Shown piece by piece: positions 52,974 to 61,906 of a DNA stretch of 64,000 bases (the first letter of the stretch is position 1; every line of letters begins with the position of its first letter). The stretch is from positions 1-64,000 of the forward strand of contig NZ_JAIOUO010000004.1 in assembly GCF_019931195.1 (NCBI RefSeq). The letters are read 5' to 3'. A program made the position numbers and the translations under genes. Source of the stretch: Marinobacter sp. F4216 (lineage in GTDB: Bacteria > Pseudomonadota > Gammaproteobacteria > Pseudomonadales > Oleiphilaceae). Under the pieces are notes generated by a model. It searched no databases. It was not told where the DNA came from and saw only the letters and a list, made by a program, of their open reading frames with translations.

Positions 52974-54107
52974 ATGAAACAGCCAACCCAACTTTTTGAT
53001 CGTCTCGAAGGCATCACCAGCATTTATGCCGCCAACGGCCAGGAGGCCGATAACAGCGACCGTTTCTCGGTCGAGAATTACCAGCTGCTCAAGCAGCACA
53101 ACATCTTCTCGGCCATGGTGCCGGAGGATCTGGGTGGCGGCGGAGCCAGCTACGCAGACATGTGCCAGCTACTGCAGCAGCTGGCGGGCCTGCACCCTGC
53201 CACCACGCTGTCGCTGTCCATGCATCAGCACATTGTGGCGGCCAACCGCTACAACCACACCCACGGCCGCCCGGGGAAAGCGGTACTGGAAAAAGTAGCC
53301 GCCAACGAGCTGGCGCTGATTTCCACCGGTGCCGGTGACTGGCTGGCGTCGAGTGGTACGCTGACCAAAACCGAGGGCGGCTACCTGATATCCGCCACCA
53401 AGCACTTTGCCAGTGGCTCCCCCGGCGGCGACGTATTTGTGACCTCCGCGCCCTATAAAGACCCGGAAGACGGCTGGATGGTGTTCCATTTCCCGGTGTC
53501 CACCAAGGCTGAAGGCGTACAAATCCTCGATAACTGGCGCCCCATGGGCATGCGCGGCTCGGGCTCCAACTCCGTCGTCATGAAAGACGTGTTTGTACCC
53601 GAAGAAACCATCGCTGCCCGCCGCCCCCGTGGCGAGTACCACGCCATGTGGTCCGTCGTTCTTCCCGTCGCCCTGCCACTGATCATGTCGGTATACCTGG
53701 GCGTCGCCAAGAAGGCTGCCGAGAAAGCGCGCGAACGCTGCAAGCAAAGCAACGACCCGGTCACCCCTTACCTGCTGGGTGAAATGGAGAACGCACTTAC
53801 CACCGCGGCCATCACGGTGAAGGACATGATCCGCATTGTTGATGACTTTAACTTCACCGCCGACCTGGACACGGTGAACGAAATCGTCAAACGCAAAACC
53901 ATTGCCGCGGAAGCCTGCAAGGAAACCGCCCGCAAAGCCGTCGAAGCCTGTGGTGGCCCTGGCTACCTGCGTGACTTCGGCATCGAGAGCCTGCTGAGGG
54001 ATGTCATGGCGTCTCACTTCCACCCACTGCAAGAGAAGCGGCAGCACCTGTTTACCGGCTCCCTTGCGATGGGCCAGGAACCCCCAGGACAAGCCTTTCA
54101 GAGCTAA
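52974..54107 (+). CDS. Acyl-CoA dehydrogenase-fold flavoprotein, possible flavin monooxygenase, 377 aa
   Basis: N-terminal helical, middle beta (FAD contact near TKHFASGSPGGDVFV) and C-terminal helical domains fit the acyl-CoA dehydrogenase superfamily. A GGPGYLRDFGIESLLRD stretch is conserved, but the usual IYEGT segment that holds the catalytic Glu is replaced by HFHPLQEKRQ. Lacking that base and following a flavin reductase, it could be a two-component monooxygenase like DszC. A conventional dehydrogenase of a divergent clade is the alternative. ATG 52974 has AGGAG at correct spacing. Confidence 0.85.
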   Translation: MKQPTQLFDRLEGITSIYAANGQEADNSDRFSVENYQLLKQHNIFSAMVPEDLGGGGASYADMCQLLQQLAGLHPATTLSLSMHQHIVAANRYNHTHGRPGKAVLEKVAANELALISTGAGDWLASSGTLTKTEGGYLISATKHFASGSPGGDVFVTSAPYKDPEDGWMVFHFPVSTKAEGVQILDNWRPMGMRGSGSNSVVMKDVFVPEETIAARRPRGEYHAMWSVVLPVALPLIMSVYLGVAKKAAEKARERCKQSNDPVTPYLLGEMENALTTAAITVKDMIRIVDDFNFTADLDTVNEIVKRKTIAAEACKETARKAVEACGGPGYLRDFGIESLLRDVMASHFHPLQEKRQHLFTGSLAMGQEPPGQAFQS

Positions 54108-54154
54108 CCGCTCTGGAAGGTCCTCTTAAAACCATCGAGTGAAGGAGAAGAGTC

Positions 54155-55261
54155 ATGGCTTTATTACCGGAAACCACTCGTCTGCGCTTGTTCGACAAGC
54201 TTTCCATCCAGACCATGCGCTACGTGCATGCCGTACCCTACGATAAAGCGACGGGAGCGCTTAAAGAGATGTATGAGCAGGTCAATCGGGATTTCTTCAT
54301 CAACGGATCCCTGACCGCCCGCTCCAAGGTCACGAACCTGTTTGCCGCGGCATGGGTCATCGGCCGGGAAGCCATCCTGGTGACCGATGAACTGGACCGC
54401 ACCACCAAAGAGGCCATCGCGGCAGTGCTGTCCAGCATCAACGACTGCCCTTACTGCGGAGAGATGCTGATAAGCCTGGTTCATGCCGGGAAACGCTCGG
54501 ACGATGCCATGAAGATCTTCGACCAGGACGAAGAAACCATCGAAGATCCCCAACTGAAAGCGAGGCTGGCCTGGGTCAAAGCCGTGGTCCGAGCCGATGA
54601 CATGGTTCCACCGCTGCCGTTCTCGACCCAACAGTTGCCGGAAGTGATCGCCTCCATCATGGCCATGAGCGACATCAACCGCTTCAGCCATGTTGTGATG
54701 GCTGGATCGCCGGTCAAGGTGCCTTTTGGCGCCAAGGCTCTCAGGAAGGCGGCATTGAAAGTGTTCGGCAACGAACTCAAGCCCAACCACCATAAACCGC
54801 TGAGCAAAGGCACCAGTCTGCATTTCTTGCCTGCAGCCACGATGCCTCCAGACCTGAACTGGGCCAACGGGAACCCGAGAGTCGCCCAGGCCGTGGCACG
54901 CTGGGCGGCGATGAGTGAAGAGGAGGCAACCGCGCTCATTTCTCCGGAGGTTAAACAGCGCGTCCACGCTAACCTGCGAGCATGGGATGGCAAGCCCATG
55001 CCCATGGGGCGCCACTGGGCGGAACGGGAAATCGAGGGCTTGGCAGGGAAAGACAAGCGAATCGCCCGGTTCGCCCTGCTGCTGGCCAAGGCCCCCTGGA
55101 CGATTGACGACAATATGGTCACCGACATCCTGGCCATCGCCGGCAACGAAAAGAACTTCATTCGCATATTGGCCTGGAGTTCCTGCGCATCGGCCCGCCA
55201 TCTGGCCGGCAGGATCGCCCGATCCATTCCGGAAATAAACCAACTGCCCCATGTGGCTTAA
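54155..55261 (+). CDS. AhpD-like / carboxymuconolactone decarboxylase-fold protein, 368 aa
   Basis: The N-terminal half carries the AhpD-like core with the CxxC motif CPYCGEM (about residues 95-101), followed by a His in SLVHAGKR. The C-terminal half appears to be a second, degenerate helical repeat. AhpD-like CxxC proteins are peroxidases or electron carriers. Here it may detoxify peroxide leaking from the neighbouring flavin enzymes. A good GGAGAAGAG ribosome site precedes the ATG. It is the last gene of the HxlR-controlled operon. Confidence 0.8.
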   Translation: MALLPETTRLRLFDKLSIQTMRYVHAVPYDKATGALKEMYEQVNRDFFINGSLTARSKVTNLFAAAWVIGREAILVTDELDRTTKEAIAAVLSSINDCPYCGEMLISLVHAGKRSDDAMKIFDQDEETIEDPQLKARLAWVKAVVRADDMVPPLPFSTQQLPEVIASIMAMSDINRFSHVVMAGSPVKVPFGAKALRKAALKVFGNELKPNHHKPLSKGTSLHFLPAATMPPDLNWANGNPRVAQAVARWAAMSEEEATALISPEVKQRVHANLRAWDGKPMPMGRHWAEREIEGLAGKDKRIARFALLLAKAPWTIDDNMVTDILAIAGNEKNFIRILAWSSCASARHLAGRIARSIPEINQLPHVA

Positions 55262-55383
55262 CTTACCCACCACTCAGCCGCCCCAAACGTTTCACCGGCG
55301 TTTCGGGCGGCCCGCTCGCTCCTTACGTGCCCCGGATGGGTACAACTACCGACCGCCAAATACGGGCCAGACAAAAACAACCC

Positions 55384-55413
55384 TTGAAGTACAACAAACC
55401 GGCCACATATACT
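55384..55413 (+). promoter_or_regulatory. ssrA promoter
   Basis: -35 TTGAAG (55384-55389) and -10 TATACT (55408-55413) are spaced 18 bp, 10 nt before the mature tmRNA 5' end. Confidence 0.75.
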
Positions 55414-55422
55414 GAGACATAA

Positions 55423-55789
55423 GGGGACGACATGGCTTCGACGCTGGTGACGAACCCTTGGGTGCATGTCGAGATGGCAGCCAATCTCGTAAATCAAAAG
55501 CTGCAATTAAATAGTCGCAAACGACGAAAACTACGCACTGGCGGCCTAAGGGCCTGCCAGTCGTCCCGGCTAGGATGCCTGTAACCTAGTAGCAACATCC
55601 CGGGACGTCATCGCTAACAGGATGCTCCGTTAGTCAGATCCCACTGGTTGACGGCTAAGATTAAAGGGATCGCCTCTTGCACCCTGGCCTTCGGGTCGCT
55701 TGAGGTTAAATCAATAGAAGGACACTAAGCATGTAGATCTCAAGGCCTAGTGCTGGCGGACGCGGGTTCAATTCCCGCCGTCTCCACCA
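55423..55789 (+). ncRNA. ssrA: Transfer-messenger RNA (tmRNA)
   Basis: A tRNA-like 5' end (GGGGACGACATGG) and 3' end (TPsiC arm GGTTCAATTCC, acceptor, CCA at 55787-55789) enclose the reading frame at 55517-55549. That frame gives tag ANDENYALAA followed by TAA, preceded by the resume codon GCA. Pseudoknot-forming GC segments follow the tag. With SmpB it frees stalled ribosomes and marks products for proteolysis. The 3' end is a classical integration site and an integrase gene follows. Confidence 0.97.
55760..55789 (+). other. Probable attL of the downstream mobile element
   Basis: Tyrosine integrases next to ssrA normally recombine in its 3' end (T-arm to CCA). The integrase gene at 56006 points away, which places the element's left junction here. 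The matching attR would lie beyond the window, so the exact core is inferred. Confidence 0.55.
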
Positions 55790-55834
55790 AATTAGGAATT
55801 GACGGGAACTTCCCGGCATTCAAACCCTCACAGA

Positions 55835-55860
55835 AAGCCCCGAATTTCGGGGCTTTTTTT
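55835..55860 (+). terminator. Terminator after ssrA
   Basis: AAGCCCCGAA pairs with TTCGGGGCTT, followed by seven T. It ends the tmRNA transcript about 45 nt past the CCA, inside the element side of the junction. Confidence 0.9.
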
Positions 55861-56005
55861 CGTTTATACCTTCCGAACACATCCCCATTCTTCCACTGGA
55901 TTCCGGCCCCACGCGGGGGTATCTTTGGGGGTACACAGGGGGATCACAAAACACATACCCCCAAACTGCGCACCCCAGCATGGAGACTAGGCCGTGAGCA
56001 GAGCC

Positions 56006-57247
56006 ATGAACAAACTAACGGAAAACACCATCAAACACGCTTCGTTCGAAAAATTCGGCAAACGAACCAAGCTCGCCGATGGTGGCGGTATGTATTTGGA
56101 CGTCCAAAAGGCGGGTCGCTACTGGCGTATGAAGTATCGCTTTGGCGGAAAAGAAAAGCTCTTAGCTCTCGGTGTATACCCCTCTGTATCGCTGAAAGAA
56201 GCACGACTCAAACGGGACGAAGCCAAACGCCTGCTGGCAAATCACACCGATCCCATGACCCACCGTAGTTCAATTAAATCCGAACGCATCGAAAATGCCG
56301 CAAATACCTTCAAAGCAGTTGCCCAAGAATGGCTAGAACACGTGCACAAAAAATCGGTGGGCGAAACGACTTCAGGGCGAAATGAACGCAGGCTGGAGAT
56401 GTATGCATACCCAAAGCTTGGCCGATGCCCGATTGCCGAAATAGAGCCTCCCGACGTATTGGCGACCCTGCGAGACATTGAAAAGACGGGTCACCTAGAG
56501 AGTGCCCACAGGGTGAAAGCCCTGATCGGACAAGTATTCCGCTACGCGGTCAGCACAAGCCGCGCGCCGAGAGACGTGACAACGGACCTGCGCGGCACTC
56601 TTCCACCATCAAAACCCAAACATCACGCCGCCGTTGTCACCCCAGATGAAATTGCCCGGCTTCTGAACCTGATCGATCATTACGGGGGCACCCCCACCGT
56701 CCGCATGGCACTGAAAATGTCATCCTACGTATTCCTGCGCCCCGGGGAGCTCCGGACCATGCGTTGGGATGAAATCGACTGGAACAATGCCACCTGGACA
56801 CGGGAAAAAACGAAAAACGGCGAGGCCTTGATCGTTCCCTTAGCTCGGCAGGTCATCGAGATCCTGCGGGAACTCCAAGAGATCAACGGCAAATGGAAAT
56901 GGGTGTTTCCAAACGGCCATAGCAGACAGCGCGCAATGAGCGACAACGGCATTAACGCAGCTTTAAAACGCATGGAGTTGCGAGACATCATGACCCCGCA
57001 CGGATTCCGTGCCATGGCCAGAACCGTGTTGGCGGAGCGCTTGGGGTTCAGAACCGAAATTATTGAAATGCAGCTAGCCCATCGGGTAAGAGACGTTCAC
57101 GGCAGAGCCTACAATCGCACCACTTGGCTTTCGGAGCGCCGAGCCATGATGCAGAAATGGGCAGACTACTTGGACGAACTTAAGGTGTCGAAAAAAACAC
57201 AGATGGAATTAAGAAGCAGGCAGCATGACTACCAGATCGAAATCTAG
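56006..57247 (+). CDS. Tyrosine-type site-specific integrase (P4-like), 413 aa
   Basis: An N-terminal DUF4102-type arm-binding domain (about 1-90) is followed by a core-binding domain (about 95-190) and a catalytic domain. The catalytic Arg lies in LRPGELR, His-x-x-Arg in HGFRAM, and a further His and the Tyr nucleophile lie in AHRVRDVHGRAYNRT. It integrates the element into ssrA. I prefer ATG at 56006 over a GTG four codons earlier. Confidence 0.93.
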   Translation: MNKLTENTIKHASFEKFGKRTKLADGGGMYLDVQKAGRYWRMKYRFGGKEKLLALGVYPSVSLKEARLKRDEAKRLLANHTDPMTHRSSIKSERIENAANTFKAVAQEWLEHVHKKSVGETTSGRNERRLEMYAYPKLGRCPIAEIEPPDVLATLRDIEKTGHLESAHRVKALIGQVFRYAVSTSRAPRDVTTDLRGTLPPSKPKHHAAVVTPDEIARLLNLIDHYGGTPTVRMALKMSSYVFLRPGELRTMRWDEIDWNNATWTREKTKNGEALIVPLARQVIEILRELQEINGKWKWVFPNGHSRQRAMSDNGINAALKRMELRDIMTPHGFRAMARTVLAERLGFRTEIIEMQLAHRVRDVHGRAYNRTTWLSERRAMMQKWADYLDELKVSKKTQMELRSRQHDYQIEI

Positions 57248-57329
57248 GCTCACAAAACGATCAGAGCGTCGGACATCCAATTCAACAACCATTGCGACTA
57301 AATAGAGCCCAAATAATCAGGCCATCAAC

Positions 57330-58319
57330 ATGAAAACAATTGACCTAAAAGATTCTTTTACTTTGGAAGAGGCTGCAGTTTACCTTTCGCAGCTCACAGA
57401 GGAGAGCATAGCCCGCTCTGATCTGAAAGCGTTCGGGCTGCTCGGGCTCGTGACACTTTCCATAAAACTAACACGTCGGTATCCCGCAATGACTGGCAAA
57501 ATGGTTGATGTCAACGACGCCGCCCTAATTAAGATCCCGCTTAAAGCCCCATCGCCAGACAGGCACTCAGCCGCTGTTTCAAAGCCGGAAAGGTGCGTTT
57601 TTATTGCTAGTGAATCTGGACGATTCATTGAGCGATCCTTGTCTCACGCCCCCCATTCTGAAACGCCCGACAGCTTTATCATCGAAACGCTCAAACTCAT
57701 CTCTGAATCACCAGAAGCCGACTCCGCAGTTTTCTTCAGAGGTGATCTTTCACCCGATGGCAGGGGAGTAATCGAGCTTAACGAAGACCGTATTGACTAC
57801 GTAACTGACCTTTGGGATTTGCCCCTGGTAGGAACAGAACGCCTATCGATTAAAGGCGCTCCAGTCTCAGAAGATGAAGTAAAGGAAGTCGACATGACAA
57901 CGTTACGTGGCGTACTTCTGAAGCACCCATACGCTAATCGCTGGGCCAGACTCCATGAAAAATACTCCGATGGTCGTCACTACAACGACCCTCGAGTACA
58001 CGGAGAAATGAGGCGCTTGCCAGAGGGGGAAGAAATTGTAATTCGTACAGATGAGCTAAAACGATTCGCCGACGTCCTGCTTCCAAAAGAAGAACTTCTT
58101 CCCCTGGATCCGGACTGCGAAATCCGTTCAGAAGATCTCCAACACCTAATCGCAGCCGCAGATAAATTCTGGGTAAACGCTGACCCCGACGACCGAGGAA
58201 CTTGGCCCCCCAAAGACATGGTTGTAACGCATCTGATAAACCTAGGGTTTAGCCGTCGAGCCGCAGCAACTGGAGCCACAATAGCCACGCCAAGCTGGGG
58301 CCGAAGGAACCAGAAATAA
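57330..58319 (+). CDS. Element-encoded protein of unknown function, 329 aa
   Basis: I do not recognise a catalytic motif. The N-terminal 60 residues look helical (a LEEAAVYLSQLT-like segment). The middle part is acidic and mixed. The last 60 residues carry AAADKFWVNADPDDRGTWP and a helix ending FSRRAAATGATIATP, a C-terminal pattern I associate with conserved proteins of integrative elements. It lies directly after the integrase. Possible roles include an accessory DNA-binding protein or element regulator. Confidence 0.65.
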   Translation: MKTIDLKDSFTLEEAAVYLSQLTEESIARSDLKAFGLLGLVTLSIKLTRRYPAMTGKMVDVNDAALIKIPLKAPSPDRHSAAVSKPERCVFIASESGRFIERSLSHAPHSETPDSFIIETLKLISESPEADSAVFFRGDLSPDGRGVIELNEDRIDYVTDLWDLPLVGTERLSIKGAPVSEDEVKEVDMTTLRGVLLKHPYANRWARLHEKYSDGRHYNDPRVHGEMRRLPEGEEIVIRTDELKRFADVLLPKEELLPLDPDCEIRSEDLQHLIAAADKFWVNADPDDRGTWPPKDMVVTHLINLGFSRRAAATGATIATPSWGRRNQK

Positions 58320-58320
58320 A

Positions 58321-58405
58321 CTCACCCTGTCACCCTTTCAGACCTTGGTACACAAGGGTTTAGCGACTTGTGTCACCCTTACCCTGTACACCCTGCCACC
58401 TGTTC
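58321..58405. repeat. Iteron-like CACCCT repeats and inverted repeats
   Basis: CACCCT occurs at 58323, 58331, 58374 and 58389, with related ACCCT at 58381. The longer TGTCACCCTT occurs twice (58327-58336-like and 58371-58380). ACACAAG / CTTGTGT arms (58350-58356, 58367-58373) and CCTTG / CAAGG arms (58343-58357) overlap. The cluster precedes alpA and the replication genes, so it could be an origin or an operator. Confidence 0.5.
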
Positions 58406-58466
58406 AATCCCAAGCAGCAAAGACAGGATTACCCAACACCAGAGAGGAACTAAGGGGTAATCCTGA

Positions 58467-58694
58467 ATGACCGAAAAATCGCAAACCGAAGAAAACATCC
58501 AACCTCAGATCGAACGCATGCTTCGCCGCCCCGAAGTCGAAGTCATCACCGGTCGCAGCCGCAGTGCGATCTATGAAGGGATGGCCAACGGAACCTTTCC
58601 TAAACCCGTAAAAATCGGGGCACGTGCCGTGGCGTGGCCGGAGTCTGTAATCCGTCAATGGATTGCAGACCGGATGATGGAGGGCCAGGCATGA
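58467..58694 (+). CDS. AlpA-family DNA-binding regulator, 75 aa
   Basis: This is a MerR-like helix-turn-helix typical of AlpA: TGRSRSAIYEGMANGTFPKP, then VKIGARAVAWPESVIRQWI. AlpA proteins act as transcription activators or excisionase-like factors in P4-type elements. The TGA overlaps the next start (ATGA), so it is coupled to the primase. Confidence 0.9.
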   Translation: MTEKSQTEENIQPQIERMLRRPEVEVITGRSRSAIYEGMANGTFPKPVKIGARAVAWPESVIRQWIADRMMEGQA

Positions 58695-59692
58695 AAAAAG
58701 CGCCCGCCACCGAAGCAGCAAAGCGCCTGACCCGGCACAAGTATAACAGTACACAGCCAGAAACACGCACGGTACGCAGTTGTGCCGAGTGCTTGGCATC
58801 CATTCATGCAACGCTGCTGCAAGCGGATATAACGCCGATCGATGTTGATGCCTTGATGGCCCGCATACAGATCACCGACGGCGAAGTGATACGATTCGCT
58901 ACTGCTGGAAAACCACGCCACAAAAACGGATGGCTGATTGCTTACCATGATCTCGGTCTTCCGCATGTGGTGATCGCTGGAGACTGGAGTAGCGGGGCCG
59001 AAACCAAGTGGATTGCCGGAACCACAAGCAGCCTTACCGCAGCCGAAAAGCAGAGACTGCAACACCGCATCCACGAAGCCCGTGAGACCAGAAAGGCAGA
59101 ACAGATCCGCCAATGGGAGCGAGTGGCCACAAAAGCAGCTCGCCTCTGGCACGCCAGCTCACCCGCTGCCCCCAATCATCCCTACCTTCGACGCAAGGGT
59201 ATTCAGGCCCACGGGGCCCGCCAGATAGGGCGAAACATCGTCTTACTCATCACTGACTTCTACGGCAAAGCCTGGAGCCTGCAAACCATAAACGAAGCCG
59301 GGGAAAAGCGGCTTTTGGCCGGTGGCAGGAAGTCCGGCAACTTCGTAGTTGTCGCTGGCCCGGCATGCCCGGCCCGCATACTTATCTGCGAGGGCTACGC
59401 AACGGGCTGCACCCTGGCCGAACTCCATCCGGAAGCCCTAGTGCTGGCAGCTCTTGATTGTGGCAACCTCAAGACGGTCGCAACCGGCGCCAGGAACCGA
59501 TGGCCCAGCGAAGAACTGATTATATGCGGTGATGATGACCGCAAAACCCCCGGCAACCCAGGCGCCAAGGCCGCGCACGCAGCAGCAGTGGCTGCTAGTG
59601 CGAAGCTTGCTCTGCCCACTTGGCCTCCAGCGGCTCCACTACACCTATCGGACTTCAATGACTTGATCAACTGGCAGGGGGGCGCAGCATGA
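58691..59692 (+). CDS. TOPRIM-domain DNA primase-like protein, 333 aa
   Basis: ATG at 58691 overlaps the alpA stop. The N-terminal 110 residues resemble the DUF5906/DUF927-like lead domain of phage primases. PNHPYLRRKGIQ follows, then a TOPRIM domain with the acidic motif ILICEGYATGCTL and IICGDDD. It presumably makes primers for element replication with the DUF3987 protein encoded next. No zinc finger is visible, and the DUF assignments of the N-terminus are uncertain. Confidence 0.83.
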   Translation: MKKAPATEAAKRLTRHKYNSTQPETRTVRSCAECLASIHATLLQADITPIDVDALMARIQITDGEVIRFATAGKPRHKNGWLIAYHDLGLPHVVIAGDWSSGAETKWIAGTTSSLTAAEKQRLQHRIHEARETRKAEQIRQWERVATKAARLWHASSPAAPNHPYLRRKGIQAHGARQIGRNIVLLITDFYGKAWSLQTINEAGEKRLLAGGRKSGNFVVVAGPACPARILICEGYATGCTLAELHPEALVLAALDCGNLKTVATGARNRWPSEELIICGDDDRKTPGNPGAKAAHAAAVAASAKLALPTWPPAAPLHLSDFNDLINWQGGAA

Positions 59693-61236
59693 GCAAACAG
59701 CCCCCGATGGCAATCATTGATACGCGAACCAATGTACAAACACCATTGCCTGGCTTTGACGCCAACCCCATCCCCCTTACACGCAAAGCGCCAGCACCCG
59801 AGTATCCGGTCGAGGCTCTTGGAGAACTTCTCGGCCGCGCCGCAACCGCCCTGGCGCATCATGTCCAAGCCCCTGTCGGGATGGCCGCACAATCTGTACT
59901 CGCAGCTGCCTCACTGGCCGTCCACGGTCATGCCAATGTGCAAAAAGGGGGCATCGGTATAAGCCCCTTAAGCCTGTACTTTCTTACCATCGCGGCCAGC
60001 GGCGAGCGCAAGAGCTCGCTCGACAACCTCGCCATGAAACCCGTGTACGACTACCAGAAGGAGCGGCGGGAAGAGTATGAATTCCTTATGGCGAAATACC
60101 GGGCGGACATGGAGGCTCATGAAATGCGCCATAAAAGTATCGTGGCGAGCTACAAAGGACACGGCAAAAAGCACAAACCCTTGACCCATGACGAACAGCA
60201 AGCCCTGGCATCCGATCTGGCAGAACTAGAGAAGAATCGTCCGACACCACCAAGCCGGCCTCATATCTTGATGGAGGAGCCCACAGCTGAAGGCATCTAT
60301 AAACATTTCCTGGAATCCCTGCCATCAGGAGGCCTTTTCTCCGACGAGGGTGGCGGATTCTTCAGTGGCCACGGTATGTCCGACGAGGCAAAAGGCAGAA
60401 CAATCACCCTGCTCTCCCAACTCTGGGATGGCAAGCCCATTACCCGAACGAGGGCTGCCGCAGGGGAGTCCGGGGTTCTGGCCGGCCGTCGCCTCGCTGC
60501 TCATCTGATGATACAACCGGTGATCGCTGACAAGGTACTGTCCGACAGGCTGATGATGGGGCAAGGCTTTTTGGCCCGTTTTCTCGTTTGTAGTGATCGC
60601 TCGCTGGTCGGCAGCCGCTTTCTGGCAAATCGCCCCCGAGATGAGCGCGCACTCCACGACCCGGCAATCAACCAGTTCTGGGAAAGGATATCAGAGCTGA
60701 TCCGGCAGTCCCTGCCAACCGACGAAGCCGGAGAGATAGACCCCGTCATCCTTCCGATCAACGGGGCTGCCTATGACCAATGGACGAACGTACACGACAC
60801 CATCGAGGAGCAGTTAGGCCCCCATGGTGAATTCTCCGTTATCCCTGGCTTTGCCTCGAAAGCTGCCGATAACGTCGCTCGAATTGCAGCCGTTCTTAGC
60901 TATGTTGAAACGGGCGCAGCTCCAGATAAGGAACACATCAACCGAGCTGCAGAAATCATCCAGTATTTTCTGCAAACCATGCTTCAGCGGTCGCAGGAAG
61001 CCTCAAGTGGTGCAGCAGAACACGACGCCATGGAGTTGGCTGACTGGATCAAACGCAACGGGGGCGAACTGCACGCCAACAACTTCAACAAACTTCCCGC
61101 CGCTTACCGAAAAGCACAAACCGCCCGGGCACTCCTGGCCTTGCTAGTGGAGTGCGGACATGCCGTCGTCACCGCAATCGGTCCCAACCGAAAGCCTCGC
61201 GCTTGGCAGCTGGTGGAGGGCGACGAAAATGTTTGA
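59689..61236 (+). CDS. DUF3987 (YfjI-like) helicase-type protein, 515 aa
   Basis: DUF3987 proteins are P-loop replication proteins of satellites and integrative elements. The degenerate Walker A region reads IAASGERKSSLDNL (about residue 104), and EKN/PHILMEEPTAEG and FSDEGGGFFSGHGM follow. It starts 4 nt inside the primase gene (ATGA) and ends inside the next gene. It is likely the replicative helicase, acting on an origin such as the iteron region. Confidence 0.85.
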   Translation: MSKQPPMAIIDTRTNVQTPLPGFDANPIPLTRKAPAPEYPVEALGELLGRAATALAHHVQAPVGMAAQSVLAAASLAVHGHANVQKGGIGISPLSLYFLTIAASGERKSSLDNLAMKPVYDYQKERREEYEFLMAKYRADMEAHEMRHKSIVASYKGHGKKHKPLTHDEQQALASDLAELEKNRPTPPSRPHILMEEPTAEGIYKHFLESLPSGGLFSDEGGGFFSGHGMSDEAKGRTITLLSQLWDGKPITRTRAAAGESGVLAGRRLAAHLMIQPVIADKVLSDRLMMGQGFLARFLVCSDRSLVGSRFLANRPRDERALHDPAINQFWERISELIRQSLPTDEAGEIDPVILPINGAAYDQWTNVHDTIEEQLGPHGEFSVIPGFASKAADNVARIAAVLSYVETGAAPDKEHINRAAEIIQYFLQTMLQRSQEASSGAAEHDAMELADWIKRNGGELHANNFNKLPAAYRKAQTARALLALLVECGHAVVTAIGPNRKPRAWQLVEGDENV

Positions 61237-61906
61237 TTTGATGCGGGCAATTCGAAGCAAGGACGAAAACAACCGGAGTTCACCGGCTGCGGAAACTGCG
61301 GATACTGCGGAGAGCGCACCACCACGGTCTGAACACACTGCGGACGATTTGCGGAAAACGCCGGATTGTTACGATAGCATCGACTCTCCCGCAACCATTT
61401 GCAACCATCCGCGAGCTCCCGCATCCCACAGAGTCTCGGAAAAAACGGGTACGCGGAGTTTTTCTGCAAGTCCGCAACATCCGCAGGCGCCAGTCGGTGA
61501 AAACAACCTGAACCCGAATGTCGTGCTGATGGAAATTGCCCAACACCTGCAAGCAGATCCCCTTATGCTGCTTTTGCTCGTTTCGGAAGATGACATGCAG
61601 GCTATCGCCGAGCGAGCATACAGCCGCGATTACCTCATAGCCTACTTCGAACAGATGGCGAGGGATGGAAATCCACTGAAGGCTCCGCAATGGATCAAGG
61701 ATACCTTGCTCCGGCCTGCCCCAAGCCACACCGAGGACCCCGACAAAAACGTGGACTGGGAAAGCAACTGGCAAGCTGCCCATGCGCTATTTCTGAACCA
61801 CCTGATGGCCTGCCCAGCCTGTCTTGCACCACGGGATCGGTACTGCCCCCAAGGCGCACGCCTGCGTTCGGGGTACCGGTGGGCCTACGAGCAAACAGAA
61901 GTTTGA
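61229..61906 (+). CDS. Element protein with C-terminal zinc-finger-like motif, 225 aa
   Basis: ATG at 61229 overlaps the end of the DUF3987 gene. The first 90 residues are low-complexity and polar with Pro, Ser and His. A helical segment (about 100-150) follows. The C-terminal end holds CPACLAPRDRYCPQGARLR, a Cys-x2-Cys...Cys pattern with a basic helix. I do not recognise a named family. It may be a regulator or a partner of the replication proteins. Confidence 0.65.
   Translation: MFDLMRAIRSKDENNRSSPAAETADTAESAPPRSEHTADDLRKTPDCYDSIDSPATICNHPRAPASHRVSEKTGTRSFSASPQHPQAPVGENNLNPNVVLMEIAQHLQADPLMLLLLVSEDDMQAIAERAYSRDYLIAYFEQMARDGNPLKAPQWIKDTLLRPAPSHTEDPDKNVDWESNWQAAHALFLNHLMACPACLAPRDRYCPQGARLRSGYRWAYEQTEV

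Noticed and set aside
58321..58405. Repeat cluster considered as a CRISPR array
   Set aside because: Units are only 6-10 bp and irregularly spaced, with no repeat-spacer structure.
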